This document shows, piece after piece, positions 1-5,233 of a DNA stretch of 5,672 nucleotides (position 1 is the stretch's first letter; every line of letters begins with the position of its first letter). Position numbers and translations under genes: made by a program. A model generated the notes under the pieces. That model did not search any database and was not told where the DNA came from. It saw only the letters and a program-made list of their open reading frames with translations. The DNA comes from Nanobdellota archaeon (GTDB lineage: Archaea > Nanobdellota > Nanobdellia > Pacearchaeales > GW2011-AR1): the NCBI GenBank assembly GCA_030704765.1, contig JAUYDD010000195.1, positions 1 to 5,672 of the forward strand. Direction: 5' to 3'.

Positions 1-32
1 TAGCTTTCGCTAATTAAAATTTGTGTTTCCAT
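1..32 (-). CDS. 5' end of a minus-strand gene, runs off the left edge
   Basis: Only the first ten codons are in the window, reading METQILISES. The start is supported by a strong ribosome binding site, GGAGG at 39-43 on the minus strand, six bases from the ATG at 30-32. Nothing can be said about function from ten residues. The gene is divergent from the gene at 307. A possible minus-strand TATA-like stretch (TAAATATA, about 79-87) lies about 50 bases upstream, but it is weak. A promoter-like box on the opposite strand (44-55) sits directly beside the ribosome binding site. The existence of the gene is fairly likely; its identity is unknown. Confidence 0.6.
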   Translation of the reverse strand, partial: METQILISES

Positions 33-43
33 TTTTTTCCTCC

Positions 44-71
44 GAAAAGTTTATTTAGAAGCCTGATTTAG
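44..71 (+). repeat. Copy 1 of a 28-nt repeated promoter-like segment
   Basis: This segment begins GAAAAGTTTATT and ends TGATTTAG. It matches 4607-4634 at 25 of 28 positions (differences at segment positions 13, 15 and 20). Its first 12 bases look like an archaeal BRE plus TATA box reading on the plus strand, which would place a transcript start near 78-82. In both copies a minus-strand gene starts a short distance to the left. It could be a shared plus-strand promoter for a small RNA or a conserved upstream element of the two minus-strand genes. Confidence 0.5.
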
Positions 72-94
72 TTCCAACTATATTTAGAAAATAC

Positions 95-120
95 ATTGGG
101 CTAAAATCAAGCCCAATTTT
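95..120 (+). terminator. Hairpin with a T-tract, terminator-like
   Basis: ATTGGGCT (95-102) pairs perfectly with AGCCCAAT (110-117) around a 7-base loop, giving an 8-bp stem with a T-run at 117-120. If the box at 44-55 is a promoter, the stem would end a transcript of only about 40 bases. No protein gene lies upstream on this strand, so the terminator role is uncertain. It could equally be a structural part of a small RNA or a chance inverted repeat. Confidence 0.25.
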
Positions 121-164
121 CATAATCAATCGAGAAATATACACTTTAGTTACGATGATATACT

Positions 165-180
165 CCATCCTGAAGGATGG
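165..180. repeat. Small perfect hairpin, CCATCC-TGAA-GGATGG
   Basis: Six perfect base pairs enclose a TGAA loop. Hairpins of this style, a short GC-rich stem with a small loop followed by a T-rich stretch (here 185-193), are typical of the ends of IS200/IS605-type elements, and this could be a relic of one. No transposase or TnpB reading frame is near, and a single hairpin is weak evidence. A GGATGG copy recurs at 214-219 and could pair with the left arm instead. Confidence 0.25.
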
Positions 181-306
181 TAGATTTCTTTCTAATTAAT
201 AAAAATCTTTAGGGGATGGAAACATTACTCTAGGATAAAATTATAGTTCATTTTATTTAATTAACATTATCACAAGCAATAAATACTATTAATTATTTAA
301 ATAAAC

Positions 307-774
307 ATGGCTCAAACAATTATATTTCAAGTATATTATCTTGGAAATTGTGGTTGTGGAGAAAAAGAGATAATTAGAAAGATTGAACTTAAAGATACAT
401 ATACTCTTGATGACCTGCATAATGCAATAATCCTTAAAGCATTTAAATGGGATGACCCTCACATGTATTCTTTTTTTATGGATAATAAGCCATATTCACA
501 AAATAGAAAAATGGAGTATTCTTGCAATCCTGAACCTGATGTTTTTGATGATGCAAAACCAAATTCAACAGATGTAAAATTAAAAGACCTCAACCTAAAA
601 AAGAACCAAAAATTCCTATTTGTCTTTGATTTTGGAGATAACCATCATTTTGGAATAAAGGTTTTAGAATTTGGTGGGGTTGAATCAGGAAAGAAATATC
701 CCGTTATTTTAGAAGAAAAAGGAGAAGCACCAGAACAATATCCTGAATGCGATGAAGAAGAGGGTGAAGAATAA
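307..774 (+). CDS. Plasmid pRiA4b ORF-3-like family protein
   Basis: The 155-residue product resembles the pRiA4b ORF-3-like family, often found on mobile or accessory DNA and of unknown biochemical role. The family pattern is visible in order: a beta-rich N-terminus, LDDLHNAI (34-41), AFKWDDPHMYSFF (45-57), then FVFDFGDNHHFGIKVL (105-120) and YPVILEEKGEAPEQYP (131-146). A GNCGCGE stretch at 13-19 has two cysteines that might bind metal, but no partner cysteine pair is obvious. The C-terminus is strongly acidic (ten of the last fourteen residues are D or E, from about residue 142). No ribosome binding site precedes the ATG, so translation may use a short or absent leader. TTTATTTAA near 253-261 is a weak TATA candidate. 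No signal peptide or membrane segment is seen, so it is probably cytoplasmic. The gene stands alone and converges on the operon to its right with 40 bases between stop codons. Confidence 0.85.
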   Translation: MAQTIIFQVYYLGNCGCGEKEIIRKIELKDTYTLDDLHNAIILKAFKWDDPHMYSFFMDNKPYSQNRKMEYSCNPEPDVFDDAKPNSTDVKLKDLNLKKNQKFLFVFDFGDNHHFGIKVLEFGGVESGKKYPVILEEKGEAPEQYPECDEEEGEE

Positions 775-814
775 TGACAGCTAATTGATTCACTTCTCAA
801 CTTCTCTTTGACCA

Positions 815-1063
815 TCATTTTTCTAATTTAGTATTTCCATATTGCTTATAATTTTTATATCTAATTTTATCACTAATCAGCTTTTTATAATAATCAGGAT
901 AATTTGACTTTATCCTCATAAGCTTTGATTTTATATATTCATTCTTGCATTTTTCAGAACAGAATAAAAGAACTTTTTCATCTGTAAATTCTGGTGCAAG
1001 CCAAATTCCAGATTTAAATTCATTATTGCAGGTCCTGCATTTAATTTTCATCTTCACTATCAT
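815..1063 (-). CDS. Small treble-clef-like zinc-finger protein (CxxC...CxxxC)
   Basis: Last gene of the minus-strand operon, 82 residues. Cysteines C9-x2-C12 and C35-x3-C39 form a CxxC-x22-CxxxC pattern. The second half reads LLFCSEKCKNEY, the look of TRASH/MYM/YHS-type treble-clef zinc fingers. After the finger comes a very basic, tyrosine- and lysine-rich tail (about 40-82) that could contact nucleic acid or protein. The family is not one I can name. It overlaps the end of the preceding gene by 23 bases if the ATG at 1063 is used, or 11 bases if the in-frame ATG at 1051 is used. The shorter start (MKIKCRTC...) is equally plausible. A metal-binding accessory role in the operon product set is inference. 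Confidence 0.7.
   Translation of the reverse strand: MIVKMKIKCRTCNNEFKSGIWLAPEFTDEKVLLFCSEKCKNEYIKSKLMRIKSNYPDYYKKLISDKIRYKNYKQYGNTKLEK
818..822 (+). terminator. Possible T-tract terminator after the pRiA4b-like gene
   Basis: TTTTT follows the stop codon at 774 by about 45 bases, in the tail of the convergent gene. Archaeal transcription often ends at short T-tracts without a hairpin. In such AT-rich DNA five Ts are common, so this is only a candidate. Confidence 0.2.
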
Positions 1064-1439
1064 CCTGAATTGCCATCAATAATTTCTTATTTAATGGTTT
1101 GTTAAAAACTTCATCAGAAATTTTTTCTCTTATTTTCTTTGTCTTTTTGTCAAATTCAATTAATCTTTTTTTAACTTCATTTATCAAGTCTTCAATAATT
1201 TCATCATTTTCATTGATTTCATATTCTCCATCTTCAGATTCAATTGTCAATTGAGAGTAATACTCATTGGTATATATTATTATATTCCCTATTTCAAACT
1301 CTATATCTTTTGTATAATCATCAGAAATATCCCCTCTTCCAGTTATGTTTACTGCAAGTTCCAAAAGTTCATATAAAATATTTATATCAGATAATTTATC
1401 ATCTGATTCAATTTCTTCTATTTTATCTTGAATATCCAT
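1041..1439 (-). CDS. Acidic 132-residue protein of unknown function
   Basis: I do not recognise a family. The start chosen is the ATG at 1437-1439, five bases after the stop of the preceding gene. An in-frame TTG at 1455-1457 would add six residues and overlap the upstream gene, and is less likely. The protein is highly charged and acidic. It opens with a helical segment (MDIQDKIEEIESDDKLSDIN), then a likely beta-rich middle (about 45-73, EIGNIIIYTNEYYSQLTIES). A long charged helix follows (about 75-110, with EVKKRLIEFDKKTKKIREK), and it ends in DDSEDEN. No cysteine, membrane segment or signal peptide is present. The mix suggests a cytoplasmic protein-protein interaction role, which is inference only. 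Confidence 0.7.
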   Translation of the reverse strand: MDIQDKIEEIESDDKLSDINILYELLELAVNITGRGDISDDYTKDIEFEIGNIIIYTNEYYSQLTIESEDGEYEINENDEIIEDLINEVKKRLIEFDKKTKKIREKISDEVFNKPLNKKLLMAIQDDSEDEN

Positions 1440-1444
1440 TTTTG

Positions 1445-2173
1445 TTAAAAATCCCAAAAAATGTCCTCACTTCCACATTTTGGGCATCTTGCATATGTAA
1501 GAATAGTTTCTTTGCCTGTCGATGAGACTCCATAATTTTTTGTATTATATTTTTCCTTCATGATTCTTTTAATTTCCTCATCAATCATCATATTCTCAAT
1601 ATCGCAATTTGTACTAAAAAATCTTGAAAGAATTAATCCCTCATTTCTGCAATTCATACAAGCCATTGGTCCAAAATCCTTTAATTCAGTTGGAAACTTT
1701 TCAATTTCATCATTATCCAATACTTTAATTTCAATATCTGGAATTAATTTCTGATTTTCAAGAATAATCTTATTTTCAAATAACCAATTTATGACATCAT
1801 TTTGGATTTGCTTTTCCCTGAATTTGAACCATTTATCTTTTAATTCAGGATATTCATCAAGAATTTCTTTAAATCTTTTAAAAGGCTTGCTTTTATGAAT
1901 TACATCATAAAATTTATCAGATAACTGAAAATCTTTTTCAGCTATTTCATACACAAAAAGTTCCATTACTAAATAATCCTCATTTGATGTTCTTTCAGGA
2001 ATAATCAAGAATTTTTCTTCATTTATACTTTCAAGTTTTTCTTCTGCATTATTCTCAATTTCTTCATTTATGTCAATTATTTCATTCTTTTCTAAATCTA
2101 TAAAAAAATGATGTGACATATTACACATTTCAAATGCTTCACATAAATCTCCAAAATTAAGGTTAATTTTCAT
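1445..2173 (-). CDS. UPF0158 family protein with C-terminal zinc ribbon
   Basis: The N-terminal 135 residues match the UPF0158 pattern: an opening 'L(C)EAFE' segment (10-15), FFIDLEKNEII (23-33), an IPE element (58-60), then PFKRFKEILDEYPELKDKWFKF (97-118), which is the family's most recognisable block, and a WLFENKI end (130-136). UPF0158 has no established function. Beyond the usual domain there is an extra region of roughly 100 residues with CMNC (172-175) and CPKC (230-233), a probable zinc ribbon split by a helical insert. The ATG is decided by a good ribosome binding site, GGAGG at 2180-2184, six bases upstream and inside the preceding gene, which it overlaps by 11 bases. This implies translational coupling with the AlbA_2 regulator. 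The domain addition is the notable feature. Confidence 0.85.
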   Translation of the reverse strand: MKINLNFGDLCEAFEMCNMSHHFFIDLEKNEIIDINEEIENNAEEKLESINEEKFLIIPERTSNEDYLVMELFVYEIAEKDFQLSDKFYDVIHKSKPFKRFKEILDEYPELKDKWFKFREKQIQNDVINWLFENKIILENQKLIPDIEIKVLDNDEIEKFPTELKDFGPMACMNCRNEGLILSRFFSTNCDIENMMIDEEIKRIMKEKYNTKNYGVSSTGKETILTYARCPKCGSEDIFWDF

Positions 2174-3539
2174 CTTTTACCTCCCAATATCCGCCCCTGT
2201 CTGCACCAATACGCTTTAAGAAACCCTTTATCTTTAGTTTTGCTAAATATTCTTTAACTGTATCATCGGCAATGCTTAATTCCTTTGCGATTTCACTTCT
2301 TGGCATTGCAGGTTTGTTTCTTATCAAGTTTAATATTTTTTGTTCAAGCTCTGTTGGCTTCTGGGGGGTCTTCTGGGGGGTCTTCTGGGGGGCATTTTCA
2401 CCTGCAAATCTACCTAAATCTTCTTTTGTGGGTCTATATAGAACAATTGCAAAAAATTTGCCAAATTCAAATTTTGGAGGTTTTAGTCCTAATCTTTTCA
2501 TTGAATCTTTAATTCTTTTAATTCCACTCCCTACTTTTTCAACTAAATCTAGCCTTTGCAATAATCCGAAAATTAAAGGATTTCTGGATAAACTTCTTTT
2601 GCCAAATTCTTCTTCCTTGATAATTAAACCTCCGGGATTGCTTATTTCAACTCTATCATCAAAAATATCCACCTGAATTCTTGCCCCTCTTTCATTATAA
2701 TCTCTATGAGCAATAGCGTTAATTAGTGCTTCTTTTAATGCTTCATCTGGAAGCTCTAATATTTCCTTTCTTGGACCAAAACCCTCTATTTTATAAACAA
2801 GCCTTAAATTTTTATAAAAATAATTTAGAGCTTCATTATAATTTGTCAGGATATCAGAATGAAAATCTTTTTTATCTATAATATAGACCTTATCCAGACC
2901 TTTGTATAAAACACAAGTAATTATAGCATGAGGAAGAAATTTTTCTATATCATCGCAGAAAAACAAGGCTCCTGCATTTTTGAAATCCTCTCCATTCTCA
3001 CTTAAAACTCCAATATTTTTTAAGATTTCTTTATCTGGAATTGTCCTAATTATTTTTGCTTTTTCAATAAAAGCATTAAATTTTTTCTTATCAAATCCAT
3101 TTTTAAAAGTAAAATCTGGATTTATCTTTTCATCAAAGATAATTTTTCTTTCCTTATTGAAAAATTCTCTAATTTCATCAGTTGATAATTTTTGAGAGCT
3201 TGAACCTTCCCTTATAGAAAACCCCTGTGAACATCGATAAGGCTTGTTTTTTCCTTCTTCAACATGGATTATTAGAACATTCTCATAAGTTTCAAGAACT
3301 ATCTTTATTTCAGGGTCACAGTTTCTAGCAATATCCTGAATTTCAGATTTAAGCTTATTAGTAATATTAATACCTTTTACTTGACACTTATCATTAACGC
3401 CAAGAAGTATTCTACCGCCTTCTGAATTTGCAAAAGCAACAATAGATTTTGCAATATTCTTTGAATCAAAACTCTCTTTAAATTCAAGGTTTATTCCTTC
3501 TCCTGATTTTAATAAAAATTCAAACTCTTTTTTGTCCAT
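2163..3539 (-). CDS. Schlafen AlbA_2 / HATPase_c_4 ATP-binding regulator with C-terminal winged helix
   Basis: This 458-residue protein has the typical three-part layout of this family. An AlbA_2 (Schlafen-type) domain covers about 5-125, with LEFKES (18-23), VAFANSEGGRILLGVND (34-50) and KPYRCSQGFSIREGSSSQKLS (99-119). A GHKL-type ATPase domain (HATPase_c_4) covers about 255-370: its N-box is LPDEALKEALINAIAHRDY (263-281), its G1-like motif ISNPGG (299-304) and its G2-like motif GSGIKRI (337-343). A PQKT linker repeat (384-395) leads to a winged helix (about 396-458) with RSEIAKELSIADDTVKEYLAKLK. Family members are usually annotated as DNA-binding transcriptional regulators, and some Schlafen-domain proteins act in defence; neither role is shown here. 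The start is one base after the upstream stop codon. The length is normal and all expected motifs are intact. Confidence 0.93.
   Translation of the reverse strand: MDKKEFEFLLKSGEGINLEFKESFDSKNIAKSIVAFANSEGGRILLGVNDKCQVKGINITNKLKSEIQDIARNCDPEIKIVLETYENVLIIHVEEGKNKPYRCSQGFSIREGSSSQKLSTDEIREFFNKERKIIFDEKINPDFTFKNGFDKKKFNAFIEKAKIIRTIPDKEILKNIGVLSENGEDFKNAGALFFCDDIEKFLPHAIITCVLYKGLDKVYIIDKKDFHSDILTNYNEALNYFYKNLRLVYKIEGFGPRKEILELPDEALKEALINAIAHRDYNERGARIQVDIFDDRVEISNPGGLIIKEEEFGKRSLSRNPLIFGLLQRLDLVEKVGSGIKRIKDSMKRLGLKPPKFEFGKFFAIVLYRPTKEDLGRFAGENAPQKTPQKTPQKPTELEQKILNLIRNKPAMPRSEIAKELSIADDTVKEYLAKLKIKGFLKRIGADRGGYWEVKDEN
2180..2184 (-). promoter_or_regulatory. Ribosome binding site of the UPF0158-type gene
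   Basis: GGAGG on the minus strand lies inside the last codons of the upstream AlbA_2/HATPase gene, six bases before the ATG at 2173. It fixes the start and shows that the two genes are coupled. Confidence 0.7.
2357..2392. repeat. Three tandem 12-bp units with G6 runs
   Basis: CTTCTGGGGGG recurs three times at exact 12-bp spacing, with G6 runs at 2363-2368, 2375-2380 and 2387-2392. On the minus strand it encodes the PQKT-type linker between the ATPase and winged-helix domains. The codons used (CCC, CAG, AAG, ACC) are far more GC-rich than the rest of the gene, as expected of a slippage-born repeat. A 12-bp unit keeps the frame, so copy-number change would alter linker length without breaking the protein. 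Confidence 0.9.
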
Positions 3540-3540
3540 A

Positions 3541-4548
3541 TTATACTAATTTCTTTTGAATCCCTCCTGTAATAGACTCAAAATATTTTTTAATATTCTC
3601 TCTAATATCTGTAGGAATTAATGCAACCTTATACATCTTTCCATTTAAAGGCATTTTTCCAACTGTTAATAACCCTTTACTTCTTAAAATCCCTATTTCT
3701 GATTCTGGAAGATTTTTTGTCCACCAATAACTTATATCATCCTCAAAATCATTAAGAAGGTTATATCTAACAAAACCACCTTTTTCAATTATACATTTCA
3801 ATATTTCTTTACTTTTTTCAGGAAGTTTTTCTAGTATTTCATGAAAAGAGCCATCAATTTTGTTCTTTATTTGCTTAATTCTTTCTTCTTTTTTTGCCAT
3901 AGGTTTTATTGATAATGATTTGCATATTCCATTAATCCATTCAACAGGGTATTTATTAAGGATATTCATAAGAGTAGAGTTTGAATATATTGTTTTCTTT
4001 TCTACATCATTAATCATTCCAATTTCCATTCCTCCCAAAAGACCTTCAAAATCTGCTTCAGTAATAAATGGATTACTTACTTTGTGTCTTACAATTCCGG
4101 CAAAATAATAATTTTCTCCAAAAGGATGTATCCTACCTTCCATAATTGTGTCTGAAGGGATTTTTGATAATTCCTCCCATAAATAAATCTTGTAGGTTTT
4201 GTTTGTTAATGTATCTTTTAATAAAGCAGGATTATTTTCTCGATTGATAAACTTAAACTTTGAACGGATAATATTTTTCATATGCAAGTAATTGGATTTT
4301 ATATCATCTGGAAGTTCTGGATGTGCTTCAACAAACTCTTCAACAACTGTTTTGCCTGAATCTGGAAGTGGCTTTTCTATCATAAGCCAATCAATAAAGT
4401 TTTTCAAACAAAATTCATCACTGAATCCACTATTATCATAAGGGAATTCCTCTACTAATTCTTCATAAATAGGTCCAGTCCTATCTTCATAGTTTTCTTC
4501 AAAAAAATGAAACAATTCCTGCTTAAAATTGTACATATTTATTTCCAT
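3541..4548 (-). CDS. Operon-leading protein with winged-helix-like C-terminus, unknown function
   Basis: First gene of the minus-strand operon, 335 residues. The ATG at 4546-4548 has a good ribosome binding site (AAGGAG at 4555-4560, six bases away). I do not recognise a named family. The N-terminal part (about 5-100) is helical, with FIDWLMIEKPLPDSGKTVVEEF. It is followed by a DTLTNKTYKIY (112-122) and GRIHPFGENYYFAGIV (138-153) stretch. That arrangement recalls the N-terminal half of bacterial SEC-C-type accessory proteins, although no SEC-C motif is present. Residues about 191-230 (STLMNILNKYPVEWINGICK onward, then a lysine-rich stretch) look like a small helical SAP-like nucleic-acid-binding unit. 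Residues about 240-325 look like a winged helix: SKEILKCIIEKGGFVRYNLL, then LRSKGLLTVGKM, then a beta hairpin. A nucleic-acid-linked role is inferred. The stop codon is one base from the next gene's ATG. Confidence 0.8.
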   Translation of the reverse strand: MEINMYNFKQELFHFFEENYEDRTGPIYEELVEEFPYDNSGFSDEFCLKNFIDWLMIEKPLPDSGKTVVEEFVEAHPELPDDIKSNYLHMKNIIRSKFKFINRENNPALLKDTLTNKTYKIYLWEELSKIPSDTIMEGRIHPFGENYYFAGIVRHKVSNPFITEADFEGLLGGMEIGMINDVEKKTIYSNSTLMNILNKYPVEWINGICKSLSIKPMAKKEERIKQIKNKIDGSFHEILEKLPEKSKEILKCIIEKGGFVRYNLLNDFEDDISYWWTKNLPESEIGILRSKGLLTVGKMPLNGKMYKVALIPTDIRENIKKYFESITGGIQKKLV

Positions 4549-4606
4549 CTTTTTCTCCTTATTTTTATAAGAAAATACAAGATTAAAAATCTATCTAAAA
4601 ATCAAA

Positions 4607-4634
4607 GAAAAGTTTATTAACAAGCGTGATTTAG
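4607..4634 (+). repeat. Copy 2 of the 28-nt promoter-like segment; probable plus-strand promoter at 4607-4618
   Basis: GAAAAGTTTATT at 4607-4618 has the archaeal BRE plus TATA form and predicts a plus-strand start near 4640-4645. That is about 50 bases before the candidate structured RNA at 4693-4799. The whole 28-nt segment matches 44-71 with three substitutions, and no long similarity continues downstream. The match past the TATA box into the spacer (AAGCNTGATTTAG) is more than a plain promoter would need. Confidence 0.5.
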
Positions 4635-4692
4635 ATAAAAAAGATATTTTTCTTATGAGAATTTTTAGGGTGTTACGGAATTGGAATTTAAT

Positions 4693-4799
4693 TAGAGTTC
4701 TGGGCAGCGGCGTTTTTTGTAATCGAACCGGATGGTGAGATTACACCGCTAATTAAAAAATGCCGATGACCGGAGAGGGCAGCGGCGTTTAGAATTCTA
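4693..4799 (+). ncRNA. Candidate structured RNA, about 107 nt core
   Basis: This lies in the 386-base gap between divergent genes. A 9-bp outer helix (4693-4701 with 4791-4799) closes the region. Inside, GGCGTTTTTT (4709-4718) pairs with AAAAAATGCC (4755-4764), and GTAATC (4719-4724) pairs with GATTAC (4739-4744). The innermost hairpin has GA opposite GA (4725-4726, 4737-4738), a tandem sheared G-A arrangement, then ACC/GGT closing a GGAT loop. Two G-T wobbles (4697 in the outer helix, 4712-4761 in the inner) and the GA/GA pair make sense only on the plus strand. The segment is visibly more GC-rich than its surroundings. No known RNA family is recognised. A plus-strand promoter-like box at 4607-4618 precedes it and T-rich DNA (4828-4840) follows. 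Confidence 0.45.
4702..4790 (+). repeat. 14-bp direct repeat GGGCAGCGGCGTTT inside the candidate RNA
   Basis: Perfect copies lie at 4702-4715 and 4777-4790, 75 bases apart, each just inside one arm of the outer 9-bp helix. Each copy contains AGCGG, which can pair with CCGCT at 4746-4750. The second copy's GGCA (4778-4781) can also pair with TGCC (4761-4764), competing with the inner helix. This allows alternative folds, or may simply mark a past duplication. Confidence 0.85.
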
Positions 4800-4862
4800 T
4801 TCTACTTCCGGAAAAAAGGATTCTATAATTATTTTATTTCATTAAAATTCATCACTTAATAA

Positions 4863-4879
4863 CCGAAAGGTTTATATAT
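4863..4879 (+). promoter_or_regulatory. Strong archaeal BRE/TATA promoter of the toxin-antitoxin-like pair
   Basis: CCGAAAGG (BRE, 4863-4870) is joined directly to TTTATATAT (TATA box, 4871-4879). The expected transcription start is near 4898-4902, leaving a leader of about 35 bases before the ATG at 4935. This is the clearest promoter in the window. Confidence 0.8.
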
Positions 4880-4908
4880 TATCAATTGATAATATTATCA
4901 TTTGATAA
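4879..4908. promoter_or_regulatory. Two operator-like palindromes over the start site
   Basis: TTATCAATTGATAA (4879-4892, perfect palindrome) and TTATCATTTGATAA (4895-4908, same arms, asymmetric centre) are repeated 16 bases apart with a two-base gap. A third, overlapping palindrome, GATAATATTATC, bridges them at 4888-4899. They lie between the TATA box and the first codons, where a bound repressor would block initiation. Autoregulation by the winged-helix product downstream is the natural inference for such a gene pair. Confidence 0.5.
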
Positions 4909-4934
4909 ATAAGATATTAGATTTAATCTATAAA

Positions 4935-5228
4935 ATGGAAACTGAAAATCAAGGTCAACTGAACTGCAATACTGAAGATATCATAACTAGGATGCCTAGA
5001 CTTGACACTGTAATTATGGTTGATAACTTCATAAAAGAACATAGTGGTGAATATAAGAAAACAGATCTTTTCAACAAGCTTCCAAAAAAGATGATGTGGG
5101 GAACATTCAATGTTATCTTAAGTTATCTTGTTGAAAATAATAAGATAGGTGTTGATAAATCTGACCATGTAATCTATGTTTATAATCCTGACTTAGTAAA
5201 AAGATTTATGAATAAGAAAAGCTACTGA
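4935..5228 (+). CDS. Small winged-helix-like protein, probable partner or antitoxin of the RelE-like toxin
   Basis: The ATG at 4935 gives 97 residues starting METENQ. An in-frame TTG at 4902 would add 11 residues, but it lies in the operator at the expected transcript start, so it is less likely. Residues about 20-97 read as a compact winged helix: LDTVIMVDNFIKEHSGEYKK, then LFNKLPKKMMWGTFNVILSYL as the helix-turn-helix core, then NNKIGVDKSDHVIYVYNP as the beta wing, and a basic C-terminal helix (LVKRFMNKKSY). No named family is certain. It sits five bases upstream of a RelE/ParE-like toxin gene under one promoter, the usual antitoxin-first order of type II modules. The DNA-binding fold plus nearby palindromes fits autoregulation. 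The antitoxin role is inferred from context and not shown by a known antitoxin domain. Confidence 0.75.
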   Translation: METENQGQLNCNTEDIITRMPRLDTVIMVDNFIKEHSGEYKKTDLFNKLPKKMMWGTFNVILSYLVENNKIGVDKSDHVIYVYNPDLVKRFMNKKSY

Positions 5229-5233
5229 TTTCT

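Noticed and set aside
151..174. Possible box C/D RNA (GATGA-like C box and CTGA D-type box)
   Set aside because: The C box has a mismatch and no second C'/D pair with correct spacing is present downstream.
209..223. CTTTAGGGGATGGAAAC, which looks like the 3' end of an archaeal CRISPR repeat
   Set aside because: It occurs once only; no second copy or regular spacing is present anywhere in the window.
216..233. Tiny frame after GGGG starting ATGGAAACA
   Set aside because: It stops after five codons and shares only a short start with nearby genes, so it is not a supported gene.
1244..1525. Plus-strand open frame of 93 codons
   Set aside because: It is the antisense shadow of two overlapping operon genes; it is rich in Leu, Tyr, Phe and Ile as expected from reverse-reading AT-rich genes.
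2272..2676. Plus-strand open frame of 134 codons
   Set aside because: It lies entirely opposite the well-supported AlbA_2/HATPase gene, is low in complexity (FWGVFWG repeats from the G6 units) and matches nothing recognisable.
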